Part shown: piece by piece, positions 38,118-46,801 of the stretch | Layout of the letters: each line of letters begins with the position of its first letter | Position numbering within the stretch: the first letter of the stretch is position 1 | Assembly: GCF_001984175.1 (NCBI RefSeq) | Contig: NZ_MTQP01000067.1 | Span: forward strand, 825,949-889,948 | From: Saccharothrix sp. ALI-22-I | Lineage (GTDB): Bacteria > Actinomycetota > Actinomycetes > Mycobacteriales > Pseudonocardiaceae | Length of the DNA: 64,000 nt | Direction: 5' to 3' | The notes under the pieces: model-generated | What the model was told of the DNA's origin: nothing | The model's input: only the letters and a program-made list of their open reading frames with translations | Database searches by the model: none | Translations under genes and position numbers: made by a program

Positions 38118-38788
38118 GCCTTCGTCACCCGCTTCCGGCCGACCGGCTCGACCGCGTCGGGTCGGCGCAGGTAGAGCGGGGTGAGGGCGGCCGGGCGGGC
38201 GCCCGCGAGCAGTTCGTCGGCGGCGGCCGCGACCAGGGACACCGGCGACGGGTAGCGCGCCTGCACCACCGGCAGGTTCAGCACGTCGGCGTAGATCTCG
38301 GCGCCCTCACCGGCCGCATCCGCCACGGCGGGCAGCTTGGCGACCAGGTCGGCGGGCCGGTCCACGTGCGGGCCGTCCGTGCGCCGGCCGGCCGCGTCGT
38401 AGACCGCCCAGTACACCTCTTTGCGGCGCGCGTCGGTGGCCACGAGCAGCGGTTTGCCGGTGGCGGCGTCCAGCGCGATGGCGTCCGGGGTCGGCACCGG
38501 GTAGACCGGCCGGTTGAGGGCCTGGCCGAGGGCGGCGGCGGTGACCAGGCCGACGCGCAGGCCGGTGAACGGCCCCGGACCCGAACCGCAGACGATGGCG
38601 TCGAGGTCGGCGAGCGTGTGCCCGGCCTCGGCCAGCGCCTCCTGGGCGTGCGGGGTCAGCAGCTCACCGTGCGCCTTCGAGTTCACCGTCACCCGCTGGG
38701 CGAGCAGGCGCGGCGGCGAATCGGGCGTCAGTTCCACGACACCGGCCGTGACGGCGGGGGTCGCGGTGTCCAAGGCGAGCACCAGCAC
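38114..38788 (-). CDS. tsaB: tRNA t6A complex subunit TsaB
   Basis: 224-aa TsaB, an inactive TsaD paralogue that binds TsaD. GTG start gives MLVLALDTATPAVTAGV; FTGLRVGLVTAAALGQAL and PLLVATDARRKEVYWA are family typical. A palindromic GTGGCTCAAGCCAC lies 18 bp upstream. In other actinobacteria tsaE directly precedes; here 1.7 kb with an opposite gene intervene. Confidence 0.95.
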   Translation of the reverse strand: MLVLALDTATPAVTAGVVELTPDSPPRLLAQRVTVNSKAHGELLTPHAQEALAEAGHTLADLDAIVCGSGPGPFTGLRVGLVTAAALGQALNRPVYPVPTPDAIALDAATGKPLLVATDARRKEVYWAVYDAAGRRTDGPHVDRPADLVAKLPAVADAAGEGAEIYADVLNLPVVQARYPSPVSLVAAAADELLAGARPAALTPLYLRRPDAVEPVGRKRVTKA

Positions 38789-38805
38789 AACAGGTAAGAG
38801 TACGG

Positions 38806-38824
38806 GTGGCTCAAGCCACACTGG
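38806..38824. repeat. 19-nt palindromic direct repeat, copy 1 (copy 2 at 39054-39072)
   Basis: GTGGCTCAAGCCACACTGG here and GTGGCTCGAACCACACTGG at 39054-39072 differ at two bases, same orientation, 248 bp apart. They bracket the left repeat arm between tsaB and the carboxyltransferase gene; either a shared operator or a duplication linked to the insertion. Between 38973 and 39053 there is also a GGCGGGC-type heptamer run (39004-39034). Confidence 0.8.
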
Positions 38825-38835
38825 ACTTGACGTCC

Positions 38836-38972
38836 GTGTTGGATTGCGCCGCCTCCGGCGTCGCGGGCTCGGTCGCCTGGAAGTCGGTCGTTCGCGCCAC
38901 ATTTTCCGACGATCGAAAAGCGTGATCGCCGGAAAATGAGTCACGAACGACCGACGCGACCTCGCGCTGTGG
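38836..38972 (-). repeat. dispersed repeat, copy C, with a 65-nt hairpin in its middle
   Basis: Outer end GTGTTGGATTG and inner end CGACCTCGCGCTGTGG match the reverse complement of copies A and D. Where copy A has two bases (AT), this copy has 38887-38951: GTCGTTCG ... CGAACGAC outer stem (8 bp), 5/5 internal loop, CATTTTCCG/CGGAAAATG (9 bp), CGATC/GATCG (5 bp), 9-nt loop. Part of the 389-bp gap between tsaB and the carboxyltransferase gene. Confidence 0.9.
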
Positions 38973-39177
38973 TCCGGTCAGGTCGGTGAGGGCGTCCCCG
39001 GCGGGGCGGCGGGCGGCGGGCGGCGGGCGGCGGGGCGAAGATCCACCTGGGGCGTGGCTCGAACCACACTGGTGATGCGCTTGGCGGCGGGGCCGGTCAC
39101 TGTAAGGGGATGCTGCTGTCAGGGCCGGCCATGTCGTCGACGAAGATCGCCCTGCGGTTCCCCGGGCGGGAGCTGCG

Positions 39178-40410
39178 ATGAATCCGTTGGGTCCGAATCC
39201 GCTGGGGTGGCCGGGGTACGAGGCGCAGTTGGCCCGGGCGCGGGAACGGTCCGGTGGGGCCGAATCGGTCTCGTGGCGGCGGCACCGGCACGCCGTGGTG
39301 ATCACGTTCGACTTCCGGTTCCTCGGTGGTTCGGTCGGCACGGCGACCGGCGCGGTGATCGAAGAGGCGTTCACCGAGGCTCGGGCCACACACCTGCCGG
39401 TGGTGTCGATGATCGCGACCGGTGGCAGTCGGATGCAGGAGGGCATGCTGTCGTTGCGGCAGCTCCAGCGGGTGGCGTGGCTGTGCGCGATGCACCGGGA
39501 AGCCGGGTTGCCGCACGTGTCCGTGCTGTGCGATCCGACGACCGGCGGCCTGTGGGCGTCGCTGGGCGCGGGTGCGGACGTGGTGGTCGGGGTGGCCGGT
39601 GCGCAGGTCGGGTTCGCGGGCAGCAGGGTGCGGCCGGACGACGGCCCCGCGTACACCGCTGAAGGCCAGTTCGCGGCAGGGACGGTGGACGTGGTGGTGT
39701 CGCGGGACGAGGTCGACTCGACCGTGAGGCGGATTCTCGGCGTGCTGACCCGTGGTGACGCGGTGCCGGCCGAGGTGCCGCGCGCTCTGGGTGCTCAAGA
39801 GCTGCCCGAGAACGGGTGGAGCGCGGTGTTGCGGGCGCGCGCTGCGGAACGTCCCCGTGCCGGCGCCTACCTGGACGACTACTTCGACGACCGGGTTCCG
39901 ATCAGCGGTGACCGTGCGGGCGGGGTCGATCCGGGGATGCTGTGCGGCATCGGGTCGCGGGGTGGGCGGGCCATCGCGTTCGCCGCGCAGACCGGCACCG
40001 CCACCACCCCGGCCGGGTTCCGCACCGCGTCCCGCCTGATCCGGCTGGCCGAGCGGTTCGCGCTGCCGGTGCTGACCCTGGTGGACACGCCGGGTGCGGC
40101 CAACGACGCGGCGGCCGAACGGGCGGGTGTCGGCGCGGCCATCGCGGAACTGTTCGCCACCGTCGCCGAAGCCCGCGTGCCGATCACCACCCTGGTCGTC
40201 GGGGAGGGCGGGTCCGGTGGCGCGTTGGCGCTGTCGTCGCCGGAGCACACGTGGATCACGCCGGACGCCTACTTCTCGGTGATCGCGCCGGAACTGGCGG
40301 CGGCGATCCTCAAGCGCGACGACGTGCCACGACTCGCCGACGACCTGCGGCTGCGCCCCCAGGACCTGGTGGAACTGGGCGTCGTGCGCGGGATCTCGGA
40401 CCACCGGTAG
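39178..40410 (+). CDS. acyl-CoA carboxylase carboxyltransferase, fused beta/alpha type
   Basis: 410-aa protein with two crotonase-fold halves: beta-like (about 1-215: FDFRFLGGSVGTATGAVIEEAF, GGSRMQEGMLSL, TTGGLWASLGAGADVVVG) and alpha-like (about 230-410: ALPVLTLVDTPGAANDAAAE, VVGEGGSGGALALSSPEHTW). Moves CO2 from carboxybiotin to an acyl-CoA. It is shorter than the ~500-aa AccD proteins and has no biotin domain or zinc-finger cysteines; a partner AccA/BCCP must be encoded elsewhere. Lies on the opposite strand inside the tsa operon, bracketed by inverted repeats. Confidence 0.9.
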   Translation: MNPLGPNPLGWPGYEAQLARARERSGGAESVSWRRHRHAVVITFDFRFLGGSVGTATGAVIEEAFTEARATHLPVVSMIATGGSRMQEGMLSLRQLQRVAWLCAMHREAGLPHVSVLCDPTTGGLWASLGAGADVVVGVAGAQVGFAGSRVRPDDGPAYTAEGQFAAGTVDVVVSRDEVDSTVRRILGVLTRGDAVPAEVPRALGAQELPENGWSAVLRARAAERPRAGAYLDDYFDDRVPISGDRAGGVDPGMLCGIGSRGGRAIAFAAQTGTATTPAGFRTASRLIRLAERFALPVLTLVDTPGAANDAAAERAGVGAAIAELFATVAEARVPITTLVVGEGGSGGALALSSPEHTWITPDAYFSVIAPELAAAILKRDDVPRLADDLRLRPQDLVELGVVRGISDHR

Positions 40411-40419
40411 CTTCCTCAA

Positions 40420-40482
40420 CCACAGCGCGAGGACTTCCGGGCGACTGAGCCCGCCGTCTGCGGAGCAGCGGCCATTAAACAC
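40420..40482 (+). repeat. dispersed repeat, copy D
   Basis: CCACAGCGCGAGG-ACTTCC ... GAGCCCGCCGTCTGCGGAGC, ending AAACAC, 5 bp before the tsaE stop. Same orientation as copy A, inverted to copy C. Shorter than A by loss of about 12 nt near the middle. Confidence 0.88.
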
Positions 40483-40486
40483 AGTC

Positions 40487-40957
40487 TCAAGCTGGTAGTT
40501 CGCGGTCGGTCCAGGCGCCGTGTGGGTGCAGGTGGGCGATTCGGACGTCGTCGTCCCGCCGTTCGAGCCTGATCAACAGGTGGTCCTCGGACAGCCGCTC
40601 GGCCGCGCCCTCGCCCCACTCGACGGCCACCACCGCGTCCACCAGGTCGGTGTCCAGGTCGAGGTCGTCCAGCTCGTCGAGATGTCCGCCGAGCCGGTAG
40701 GCGTCGACGTGCACCAGCGGCACGCCGCGGCCGTCCGGAGCGGGGTCGTGCACGCGGGCGATGACGAACGTCGGCGAGCTGACCCGGCCCGTCACGCCCA
40801 GGCCGTCGGCCAGGCCGCGCACCAGCGCTGTCTTGCCCGCGCCCAACGGGCCGGACAGCAGCACCAGGTCTCCTGGTCGCACCAGCCCGCCCAGCTTGCG
40901 CCCGAACTCCTCGGTGTCGTGCACCTCGGGGAGCGTCACATTCACGCTCGTCGCCAC
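40487..40957 (-). CDS. tsaE: tRNA t6A biosynthesis ATPase TsaE
   Basis: 156-aa P-loop ATPase of the t6A system (LLSGPLGAGKTALVRGLADGLG; SSPTFVIARVHD; HVDAYRLGG; VVAVEWGEG). GTG 40957 gives MATSVNVTLPEVHDTEEFG; a GTG one codon earlier is equal. Overlaps the upstream hydrolase gene by 16 bp. Confidence 0.95.
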   Translation of the reverse strand: MATSVNVTLPEVHDTEEFGRKLGGLVRPGDLVLLSGPLGAGKTALVRGLADGLGVTGRVSSPTFVIARVHDPAPDGRGVPLVHVDAYRLGGHLDELDDLDLDTDLVDAVVAVEWGEGAAERLSEDHLLIRLERRDDDVRIAHLHPHGAWTDRELPA

Positions 40958-42045
40958 CACCGTCGCCTGCTTTCCGACCGTTCGGCGGCACTGCGCCGAA
41001 CCAATCCGACCAGGTGCCCGGTGACCAGGTCGGGTTGTTCCAACATGAGCATGTGGCCCGCCCCGGACACGCGGACCAGTTCGCCGTGCGGCATCTCCTC
41101 GGCCATCCGCTCGGCGTGCGAGAACGGCGTCAGCTTGTCCGCGTCGCCGCTGATCACCAGCACCTCGCAGTGCCGCAGACCGGCCAGCGCCTTGTAGCGG
41201 TTGTGCGTGCCGAGGGTTTCCAGGAACTCGGTGAGCACCTGCACGGTGGCGCCGCCGATCATCTGGTCCATCAGGTCGACCAGCGACGGGCTGACCTTGC
41301 CGGTGCCGAACGCCAACGCCCGGATGCCGCTCCAGGTGAGCGTGGACGCCCGGCGCCGGACCCACTCCACCAGGCTTGGTTGCAGGCCCGCGAGACGTCC
41401 GACGCCCAGCGTCACCGGGTTGTAGCGGGACAGCACCGACTTCGGCAGACCCGCGCCGCCGACCGCGCCGGCCGCCGTGCCGACGAGCGCGACGCCGCGC
41501 ACCCGCTCGGCGAACAAGTCGGGCTGCTGCTCGGCCAACGCCATGATCGTCATACCGCCCATGGAGTGGCCCACCAGCACCAACGTGCCTTCGGGGGCCA
41601 TCGAGCGGATGACGGCGTCCAGGTCCTTGGCGCACTGCTCGATCGTGCTGGCCTCGGCGGTGGACCGGCCGGAGCGGCCGTGGCTGCGCTGGTCGTAGAT
41701 GACCTGGCGGACGCGTGGTTCGGTGAGGGTGGCGAGGTCTCGGCGTTGGAAGTGCCAGCAGCGGCGGTCCAGCGCGAAACCGTGCACGAGGATGACCGTG
41801 ACGTCGGGTTTTCCGCCGTCCTGGGGGTCGACTTCTTCGACCGACAGCGGCACGCCGTCGTCGGCCGCGACGGTGGACTCGCGGGTGGGCCTGAGGCGGC
41901 CCAGCGGTTCGTCGGCCAGCGGGTCGTCGACTTGGCGGTCGTGCGAGACCTTCTTCTGGTTCGCGGCCACGCCGACCGCGACGCCGGTCGCGGCGGCGCC
42001 GAGGATGCCGCCGGCCCAGCCGACGGCCTTCCACACCGTGTTCAC
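40942..42045 (-). CDS. alpha/beta hydrolase of the alr-tsaE locus
   Basis: 367-aa alpha/beta-hydrolase with an N-terminal membrane-like segment (AVGWAGGILGAAATGVAVGVAAN), nucleophile elbow GHSMGG, oxyanion HGFALDRRCW and catalytic-type GAGHMLMLEQPD near the end. Occurs between alr and tsaE in many actinobacteria; substrate unknown, probably membrane-bound esterase or lipase. GTG start overlaps alr's stop (GTGA). Confidence 0.9.
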   Translation of the reverse strand: MNTVWKAVGWAGGILGAAATGVAVGVAANQKKVSHDRQVDDPLADEPLGRLRPTRESTVAADDGVPLSVEEVDPQDGGKPDVTVILVHGFALDRRCWHFQRRDLATLTEPRVRQVIYDQRSHGRSGRSTAEASTIEQCAKDLDAVIRSMAPEGTLVLVGHSMGGMTIMALAEQQPDLFAERVRGVALVGTAAGAVGGAGLPKSVLSRYNPVTLGVGRLAGLQPSLVEWVRRRASTLTWSGIRALAFGTGKVSPSLVDLMDQMIGGATVQVLTEFLETLGTHNRYKALAGLRHCEVLVISGDADKLTPFSHAERMAEEMPHGELVRVSGAGHMLMLEQPDLVTGHLVGLVRRSAAERSESRRRWWRRA

Positions 42046-43166
42046 CGGCTGGTCCCGGCATACGTCCTGGTCACGCGTGGCCGGTACATGCCGGTGACGA
42101 TCTCGTAGTCGATGGTGCCGGTGGTGTCGGCCCACTCGCGGGCCGTCGGCTCGCCCTTGTCGCCGGATCCGAACAGCACGACCTCGTCCCCCTCAGCCAC
42201 CGCGTCGTCGCCGCAGTCGACCACGATCTGGTCCATGCAGACGCGGCCGACGACCGGGCGGCGTCGTCCGGCGAGCCAGACGTGCATCCGGTTCGAGAGG
42301 CTGCGCGGCACGCCGTCGGCGTAACCGACGGGCACCAGGGCCAGGTTCGTGTCGCTCTTGGCGGTCCAACTCAGACCGTAGGACACCGATTCCCCGGCCG
42401 GAATGCGCTTGGCCAGGGCGACCGTCGAGCGGAACGTCATCACCGGGCGCAGATCGGCCGGGACGGGCACCGGGTTGAGGCCGTAGATCGCGATGCCGGG
42501 GCGGACCAGGTCGAGGTGCAGGTCCGGGCGGGTGATGACGGCGGCCGAGTTGGCGATGTGCCGGCGCGGGTCGAGGCCGACGGCGAGGGCTTCGCGGTAG
42601 GCGTCGTCGAAGCGCTCGGCCTGGGCGTCGGTGGCGGGGTGGCCGACCTCGTCGGCGACGGCCAGGTGCGACCAGATCGAGTGAACTTCGACGTTGGTGG
42701 TCTTGGCAGCTTGCTCGACCAGTTCGGGCCAGGTGGCGACCGGGCAGCCGTTGCGGGACAGGCCGGTGTCGATCTTGAGGTGGACGCGGGCCGTCCTGCC
42801 GGCCTTCTCGGCGGCGGCGGCGACCTCCTTGAGCTGGGTCGTCGAGGAGACGGACAGGTCGATGTCCTGCTCGACGCCGGGCGTGTAGTCCGTGCCCGCC
42901 GGGTCCAGCCAGGCCAGGATCGGCACCGTCAGCCCCGCCGCCCGCAGCGCGAGGGCTTCCGCGAGTGAGCACGACCCGAGCCACGTGGCGCCGGCTTCGA
43001 CGGCCGCTCTGGCCACTTCCACGGCCCCGTGCCCGTACCCGTCGGCCTTGACGATGGCCATGGTGTCGGCGTTCGACGCGAGGGCGTCGAGGTGGGCGAC
43101 GTTGTGCCGGAGGTTGTCGAGGTCGATCACGACCTCAGCGCGAGGAGCAGCCATAACACCGCTCAT
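42042..43166 (-). CDS. alr: alanine racemase
   Basis: 374-aa PLP enzyme making D-Ala for peptidoglycan. PLP Lys40 in AIVKADGYGHGA; PLP-phosphate site and active Tyr in SVSYGLSWTA; C-terminal VCMDQIVVD. ATG 43166 (MSGVMAAPRAEV) or 43154; the longer frame has no family residues. The 22-nt arrays at 43214 lie directly upstream, so they could contain or affect its promoter. Confidence 0.97.
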   Translation of the reverse strand: MSGVMAAPRAEVVIDLDNLRHNVAHLDALASNADTMAIVKADGYGHGAVEVARAAVEAGATWLGSCSLAEALALRAAGLTVPILAWLDPAGTDYTPGVEQDIDLSVSSTTQLKEVAAAAEKAGRTARVHLKIDTGLSRNGCPVATWPELVEQAAKTTNVEVHSIWSHLAVADEVGHPATDAQAERFDDAYREALAVGLDPRRHIANSAAVITRPDLHLDLVRPGIAIYGLNPVPVPADLRPVMTFRSTVALAKRIPAGESVSYGLSWTAKSDTNLALVPVGYADGVPRSLSNRMHVWLAGRRRPVVGRVCMDQIVVDCGDDAVAEGDEVVLFGSGDKGEPTAREWADTTGTIDYEIVTGMYRPRVTRTYAGTSR

Positions 43167-43213
43167 GGTGACACAGCCCCACCACCCGCCCACCGACCAC
43201 CAGCCCCACAAAC

Positions 43214-43422
43214 CCGGGAGTCGAACACTCAAGCCGCGAGAGTCGAACGTTCAGGACGCGAGAGTCGAACGCTCCGGACCCGAGAGTTCAACGCTCAGAA
43301 CACGCCAGTCCCGCGTTCGCGCCGGCCCGCCCCTGTCCTGAGCGTTGAATTCGGGGGTCCTGAACGTTCGACTCTCGCGGCGCGAAGGTTCGACTCCCGG
43401 GGTCTGGGGGTTCGACTCTCGG
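43214..43422. repeat. facing arrays of a 22-nt unit, locus 2
   Basis: Five contiguous 22-nt units (starts 43214, 43236, 43258, 43280, 43302) with GAGTCGAACGTTCAGG-like cores; 11-nt centre (43324-43334); four 22-nt units in reverse orientation (43335, 43357, 43379, 43401) with GAACGTTCGACTCTCG. The units nearest the centre carry TTCAAC/GTTGAA (43280 and 43335). Same plan as 36381-36608. Lies between alr 5' end and nnr 3' end. Confidence 0.94.
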
Positions 43423-43453
43423 GTTTGTGTGGGGGTGGGAGGGGTGGCGGAGG

Positions 43454-44848
43454 TTAGAAGGGGCGGATGGTGCGGATGGCGTCGGGGATGGACTGGAGGA
43501 GGGCGGTGGCGGGGATGGGGGCGCCGTGGGATGCCAGGTCGGCGGCTAGGACGTGGACTTTTGCGGCGCAGCCTGCGGCTAGGAGGGGGTCCAGGCCGGC
43601 GGCCAGGAGGGAGCCCAGGAGGCCGGAGAGGATGTCACCGGAGCCGGCGGTTGCGGCCCAGGAGGTGCGGGCGCGGTTGACCAGGACTCGGTTGTCCGGG
43701 CCGGCGATGACAGTGGTGTGGCCTTTCAGGAGCACTACGGCGTTGAATTGCTCGGCTGCTTTTCGGGCGGCGGCTACGCGGTCGGTGCCGACTGGGCCGA
43801 TCAGGCGCTCGAATTCGCGGTCGTGCGGGGTCAGGACCAAGGGGGCGTCGGGGTCGCGTGCGTCCCACAGGTCCGGGTTGTTGGCGAGCATGGTGATCGC
43901 GTCGGCGTCCACGCAGACTGGCACGCCGGCCTCCAGGACGGTGCGGAGGACCGCCTCGGCGCCCAAGCCGGTGCCCAGACCGGGGCCGACGACCCACGCC
44001 TGCACGCGGCCCGCGTCGGTGATCGAGCCGGTGCAGATGGCCTCCGGCCACCGCGCCCGAACGTCCTCCGCCGCCGCACCGGCGTACCGGACCATGCCGG
44101 ATGTCGCCAGCAGCGAAGCGCCGGTCGCCAGCACGGCCGCACCGGGGTAGGTCGCCGAACCGGCGGCGATACCCGTGACGCCCTGGGTGTACTTGTCGTC
44201 CTCCGCCCCCGGCACCGGCCACGCCAGGCCGATGTCGGGCACTTCCAGTTCGACCAGGTCGGGCCCACCCAGCTCGCCGTCCAGCCCGATGTCGACCAGT
44301 CGCACGTCACCGCAGTCCGCCAGCGCGTGCACGGGCTTGAGGCAGCCGAACGTCACGGTGGTGTGCGCACGCACGGCGGGCCCGGAGATCGCACCCGTGT
44401 CGGGGTCGATGCCGCTGGGCAGGTCCACCGCGAGCACCGGCGCGTCGAGGTGCGCCACGTGTTCGGCGGCGTCCGGGCGGAGGGGGCCCCGGGCGGAAAG
44501 TCCCACGATCCCGTCGATCACCAGGTCGACATCGGTCAGGCGGGCGACCACCCGACCGCCCACACGACGGAACGCGGCCAGACCCTCGGCGTGCACACGA
44601 TCAGGTGTCAGCAGCACGGCGGACACGGCGACACCGCGTTTGCGCAGGTAGTACCCCGCCCACAACGCGTCTCCGCCGTTGTTGCCCGCGCCCACGAGCA
44701 GTCCGACCCGCCGTTTGCCGCCGAGCAGCCCCGCGGCCACGGTCGCCACGCCGAACGCCGCCCGCCGCATCAGCGCGCCGGGCGGCACGACCGCCATGAC
44801 GCGTTCTTCCGCCGCCCGGACCCGATCCGTCGTCCACAGACCCCGCAT
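43454..44848 (-). CDS. nnr: bifunctional NAD(P)H-hydrate epimerase/dehydratase
   Basis: 464-aa fusion of YjeF N-terminal epimerase (about 1-205: LVGAGNNGGDALWAGYYL, IVGLSARGPL, VDLPSGIDPDTG) and C-terminal ADP/ATP-dependent dehydratase (about 215-464: VVLLKGHTTVIA, AGSGDILSGLLGSLLAAGLD). Repairs damaged NAD(P)H hydrates. ATG start. 15 bp upstream lies glmS's stop; co-transcription is likely. Confidence 0.97.
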   Translation of the reverse strand: MRGLWTTDRVRAAEERVMAVVPPGALMRRAAFGVATVAAGLLGGKRRVGLLVGAGNNGGDALWAGYYLRKRGVAVSAVLLTPDRVHAEGLAAFRRVGGRVVARLTDVDLVIDGIVGLSARGPLRPDAAEHVAHLDAPVLAVDLPSGIDPDTGAISGPAVRAHTTVTFGCLKPVHALADCGDVRLVDIGLDGELGGPDLVELEVPDIGLAWPVPGAEDDKYTQGVTGIAAGSATYPGAAVLATGASLLATSGMVRYAGAAAEDVRARWPEAICTGSITDAGRVQAWVVGPGLGTGLGAEAVLRTVLEAGVPVCVDADAITMLANNPDLWDARDPDAPLVLTPHDREFERLIGPVGTDRVAAARKAAEQFNAVVLLKGHTTVIAGPDNRVLVNRARTSWAATAGSGDILSGLLGSLLAAGLDPLLAAGCAAKVHVLAADLASHGAPIPATALLQSIPDAIRTIRPF

Positions 44849-44863
44849 GGGGTCAAGCCTGCC

Positions 44864-46726
44864 CTACTCGACGGTGACGGACTTGGCGAGGTTGCGCGGC
44901 TTGTCCACGTCGTACCCACGGCTGCGCGCGATCTCCGCCGCCAACACCTGCAACGGCACCGTGGAGATCAGCGGCTGGAGCAGCGTCGGCACCGCCGGGA
45001 TCTCGATCAGGTGATCCGCGAACTGGCGAACCTTCTGGTCACCCTCTTCGGCGATCACGATCGTCCGCGCACCACGCGCCTGGATCTCCGAGATGTTCGA
45101 CACCAGCTTCGAGTGCAGCACCGCCCGCCCCTTGGGCGACGGCATGATCACCACCACCGGCAGGCCCTCTTCGATCAACGCGATCGGACCGTGCTTCAAC
45201 TCGCCCGCCGCGAACCCCTCGGCGTGCATGTACGCGAGTTCCTTGAGCTTCAACGCGCCTTCGAGCGCCACCGGGTAGCCCACGTGCCGCCCCAGGAACA
45301 GCACGGCCTTCGAATCGGCCAGCTCACGTCCCAGCGCACGGACCTGCTCCACCGTGCCCAGCACCTTCTGCACGGCGTCCGGCATGGCCTCCAGCTGGTG
45401 GAACTCCTGCGCCACCTCGTCCGGGTACTTCGTGCCGCGCGCCTGCGCCAGGGCCAGCCCGACCAGGTAGTTCGCCGCGATCTGGGCGAGGAACGCCTTG
45501 GTGGACGCGACCCCGATCTCCGGCCCGGCGTGCGTGTAGAGCACGGCGTCGGACTCGCGCGGGATCTGCGCGCCGTTCGTGTTGCACACCGCCAGCACGC
45601 GGGCCTTCTGCGAACGGGCGTGCCGGACGGCCTCCAACGTGTCGGCGGTCTCGCCGGACTGCGACACGGCCACGACCAGCGTGTCCCGGTCCAGCACCGG
45701 GTCGCGGTAGCGGAACTCGCTGGCCAGCTCCACCTCGACGGGCAGCCGGGTCCAGTGCTCGATGGCGTACTTGGCGACCAGCCCGGAGTGGTAGGCCGAG
45801 CCGCAGGCGACGACGAAGACCTTGTCCACGTCCCGCAGGTCCTGGTCGGACAGGCGCTGCTCGTCCAGCACGATCCGGCCGTCGCGGAAGTGGCCGCGCA
45901 GCGTGTTCGCCAGCGCCTCCGGCTGCTCCTCGATCTCCTTGAGCATGAAGTACTCGTGGCCGCCCTTCTCGGCGGCCGACAGGTCCCAGTTGACCGTGAA
46001 CGGCTTGGCCACGGCCGGCTCGCCGTTGAAGTCGGTCACGGTGTAGCCGTCGCGGTCGATCACCACGATCTGGTCCTGGCCCAGCTCGACGGCCTCGCGG
46101 GTGTGCTCGATGAACGCCGACACGTCACTCGCGACGAACGTCTCGCCCTCGCCGACCCCCACCACCAGCGGGGACGAGCGGCGGGCGGCGATGACCCGGT
46201 CCGGCTCCTCGGCGTGCGTGACGACGAGGGTGAACGCGCCTTCCAGGCGGCGGGCCACCATGCGGACGCTCGCGGCGAGGTCGCCCTTGGTGTCGCCCTC
46301 GTCGTACGCGCGGGCGATGAGGTGCGCGGTGGTCTCGGTGTCGGTGTCGCTGGCCATCTCGATGCCGTCCGCCTCCAGCTCGGCGCGGAGGGCGGCGAAG
46401 TTCTCGATGATGCCGTTGTGCACGACCGCGACGCGACCGGTGACGTCGCGGTGCGGGTGCGAGTTGCGGTCGATCGGGGCGCCGTGGGTGGCCCAGCGGG
46501 TGTGGCCCATGCCGGCGGTGCCCGCGAACGCCTCGCGGCCGACCTCGTCCAGGCGGGCCTCCAGGTTCGTCAGGCGTCCGGCCTTGCGTTCGACGGCCAG
46601 GCCGCCGTCACCGTCGAGCACGGCGACGCCCGCCGAGTCGTAGCCCCGGTACTCCAGCCGTCGCAGCCCGTCGAGCACGACGTCCAACGCCGACCGGTGG
46701 CCCACATATCCCACGATTCCGCACAC
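44864..46726 (-). CDS. glmS: glucosamine-6-phosphate synthase
   Basis: 620-aa GlmS: Cys2-type N-terminal glutaminase (MCGIVGYVG; HTRWATHG; HNGIIEN) and two SIS isomerase domains (ACGSAYHSG; SQSGETADTLEA; ending RNLAKSVTVE). Makes GlcN-6-P for peptidoglycan. GTG start. A dre-like operator is 76 bp upstream and a half-site (CTAGACCAGG) lies at about 46753, hinting at control by amino-sugar status. Confidence 0.98.
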   Translation of the reverse strand: MCGIVGYVGHRSALDVVLDGLRRLEYRGYDSAGVAVLDGDGGLAVERKAGRLTNLEARLDEVGREAFAGTAGMGHTRWATHGAPIDRNSHPHRDVTGRVAVVHNGIIENFAALRAELEADGIEMASDTDTETTAHLIARAYDEGDTKGDLAASVRMVARRLEGAFTLVVTHAEEPDRVIAARRSSPLVVGVGEGETFVASDVSAFIEHTREAVELGQDQIVVIDRDGYTVTDFNGEPAVAKPFTVNWDLSAAEKGGHEYFMLKEIEEQPEALANTLRGHFRDGRIVLDEQRLSDQDLRDVDKVFVVACGSAYHSGLVAKYAIEHWTRLPVEVELASEFRYRDPVLDRDTLVVAVSQSGETADTLEAVRHARSQKARVLAVCNTNGAQIPRESDAVLYTHAGPEIGVASTKAFLAQIAANYLVGLALAQARGTKYPDEVAQEFHQLEAMPDAVQKVLGTVEQVRALGRELADSKAVLFLGRHVGYPVALEGALKLKELAYMHAEGFAAGELKHGPIALIEEGLPVVVIMPSPKGRAVLHSKLVSNISEIQARGARTIVIAEEGDQKVRQFADHLIEIPAVPTLLQPLISTVPLQVLAAEIARSRGYDVDKPRNLAKSVTVE

Positions 46727-46801
46727 ACCGCACAGCGTAACTAGACCAGGGCCGTCACCCTAAAGGACCACTTCCGAGTCTTTGCGCTGGTCATGGTCAT
46801 T

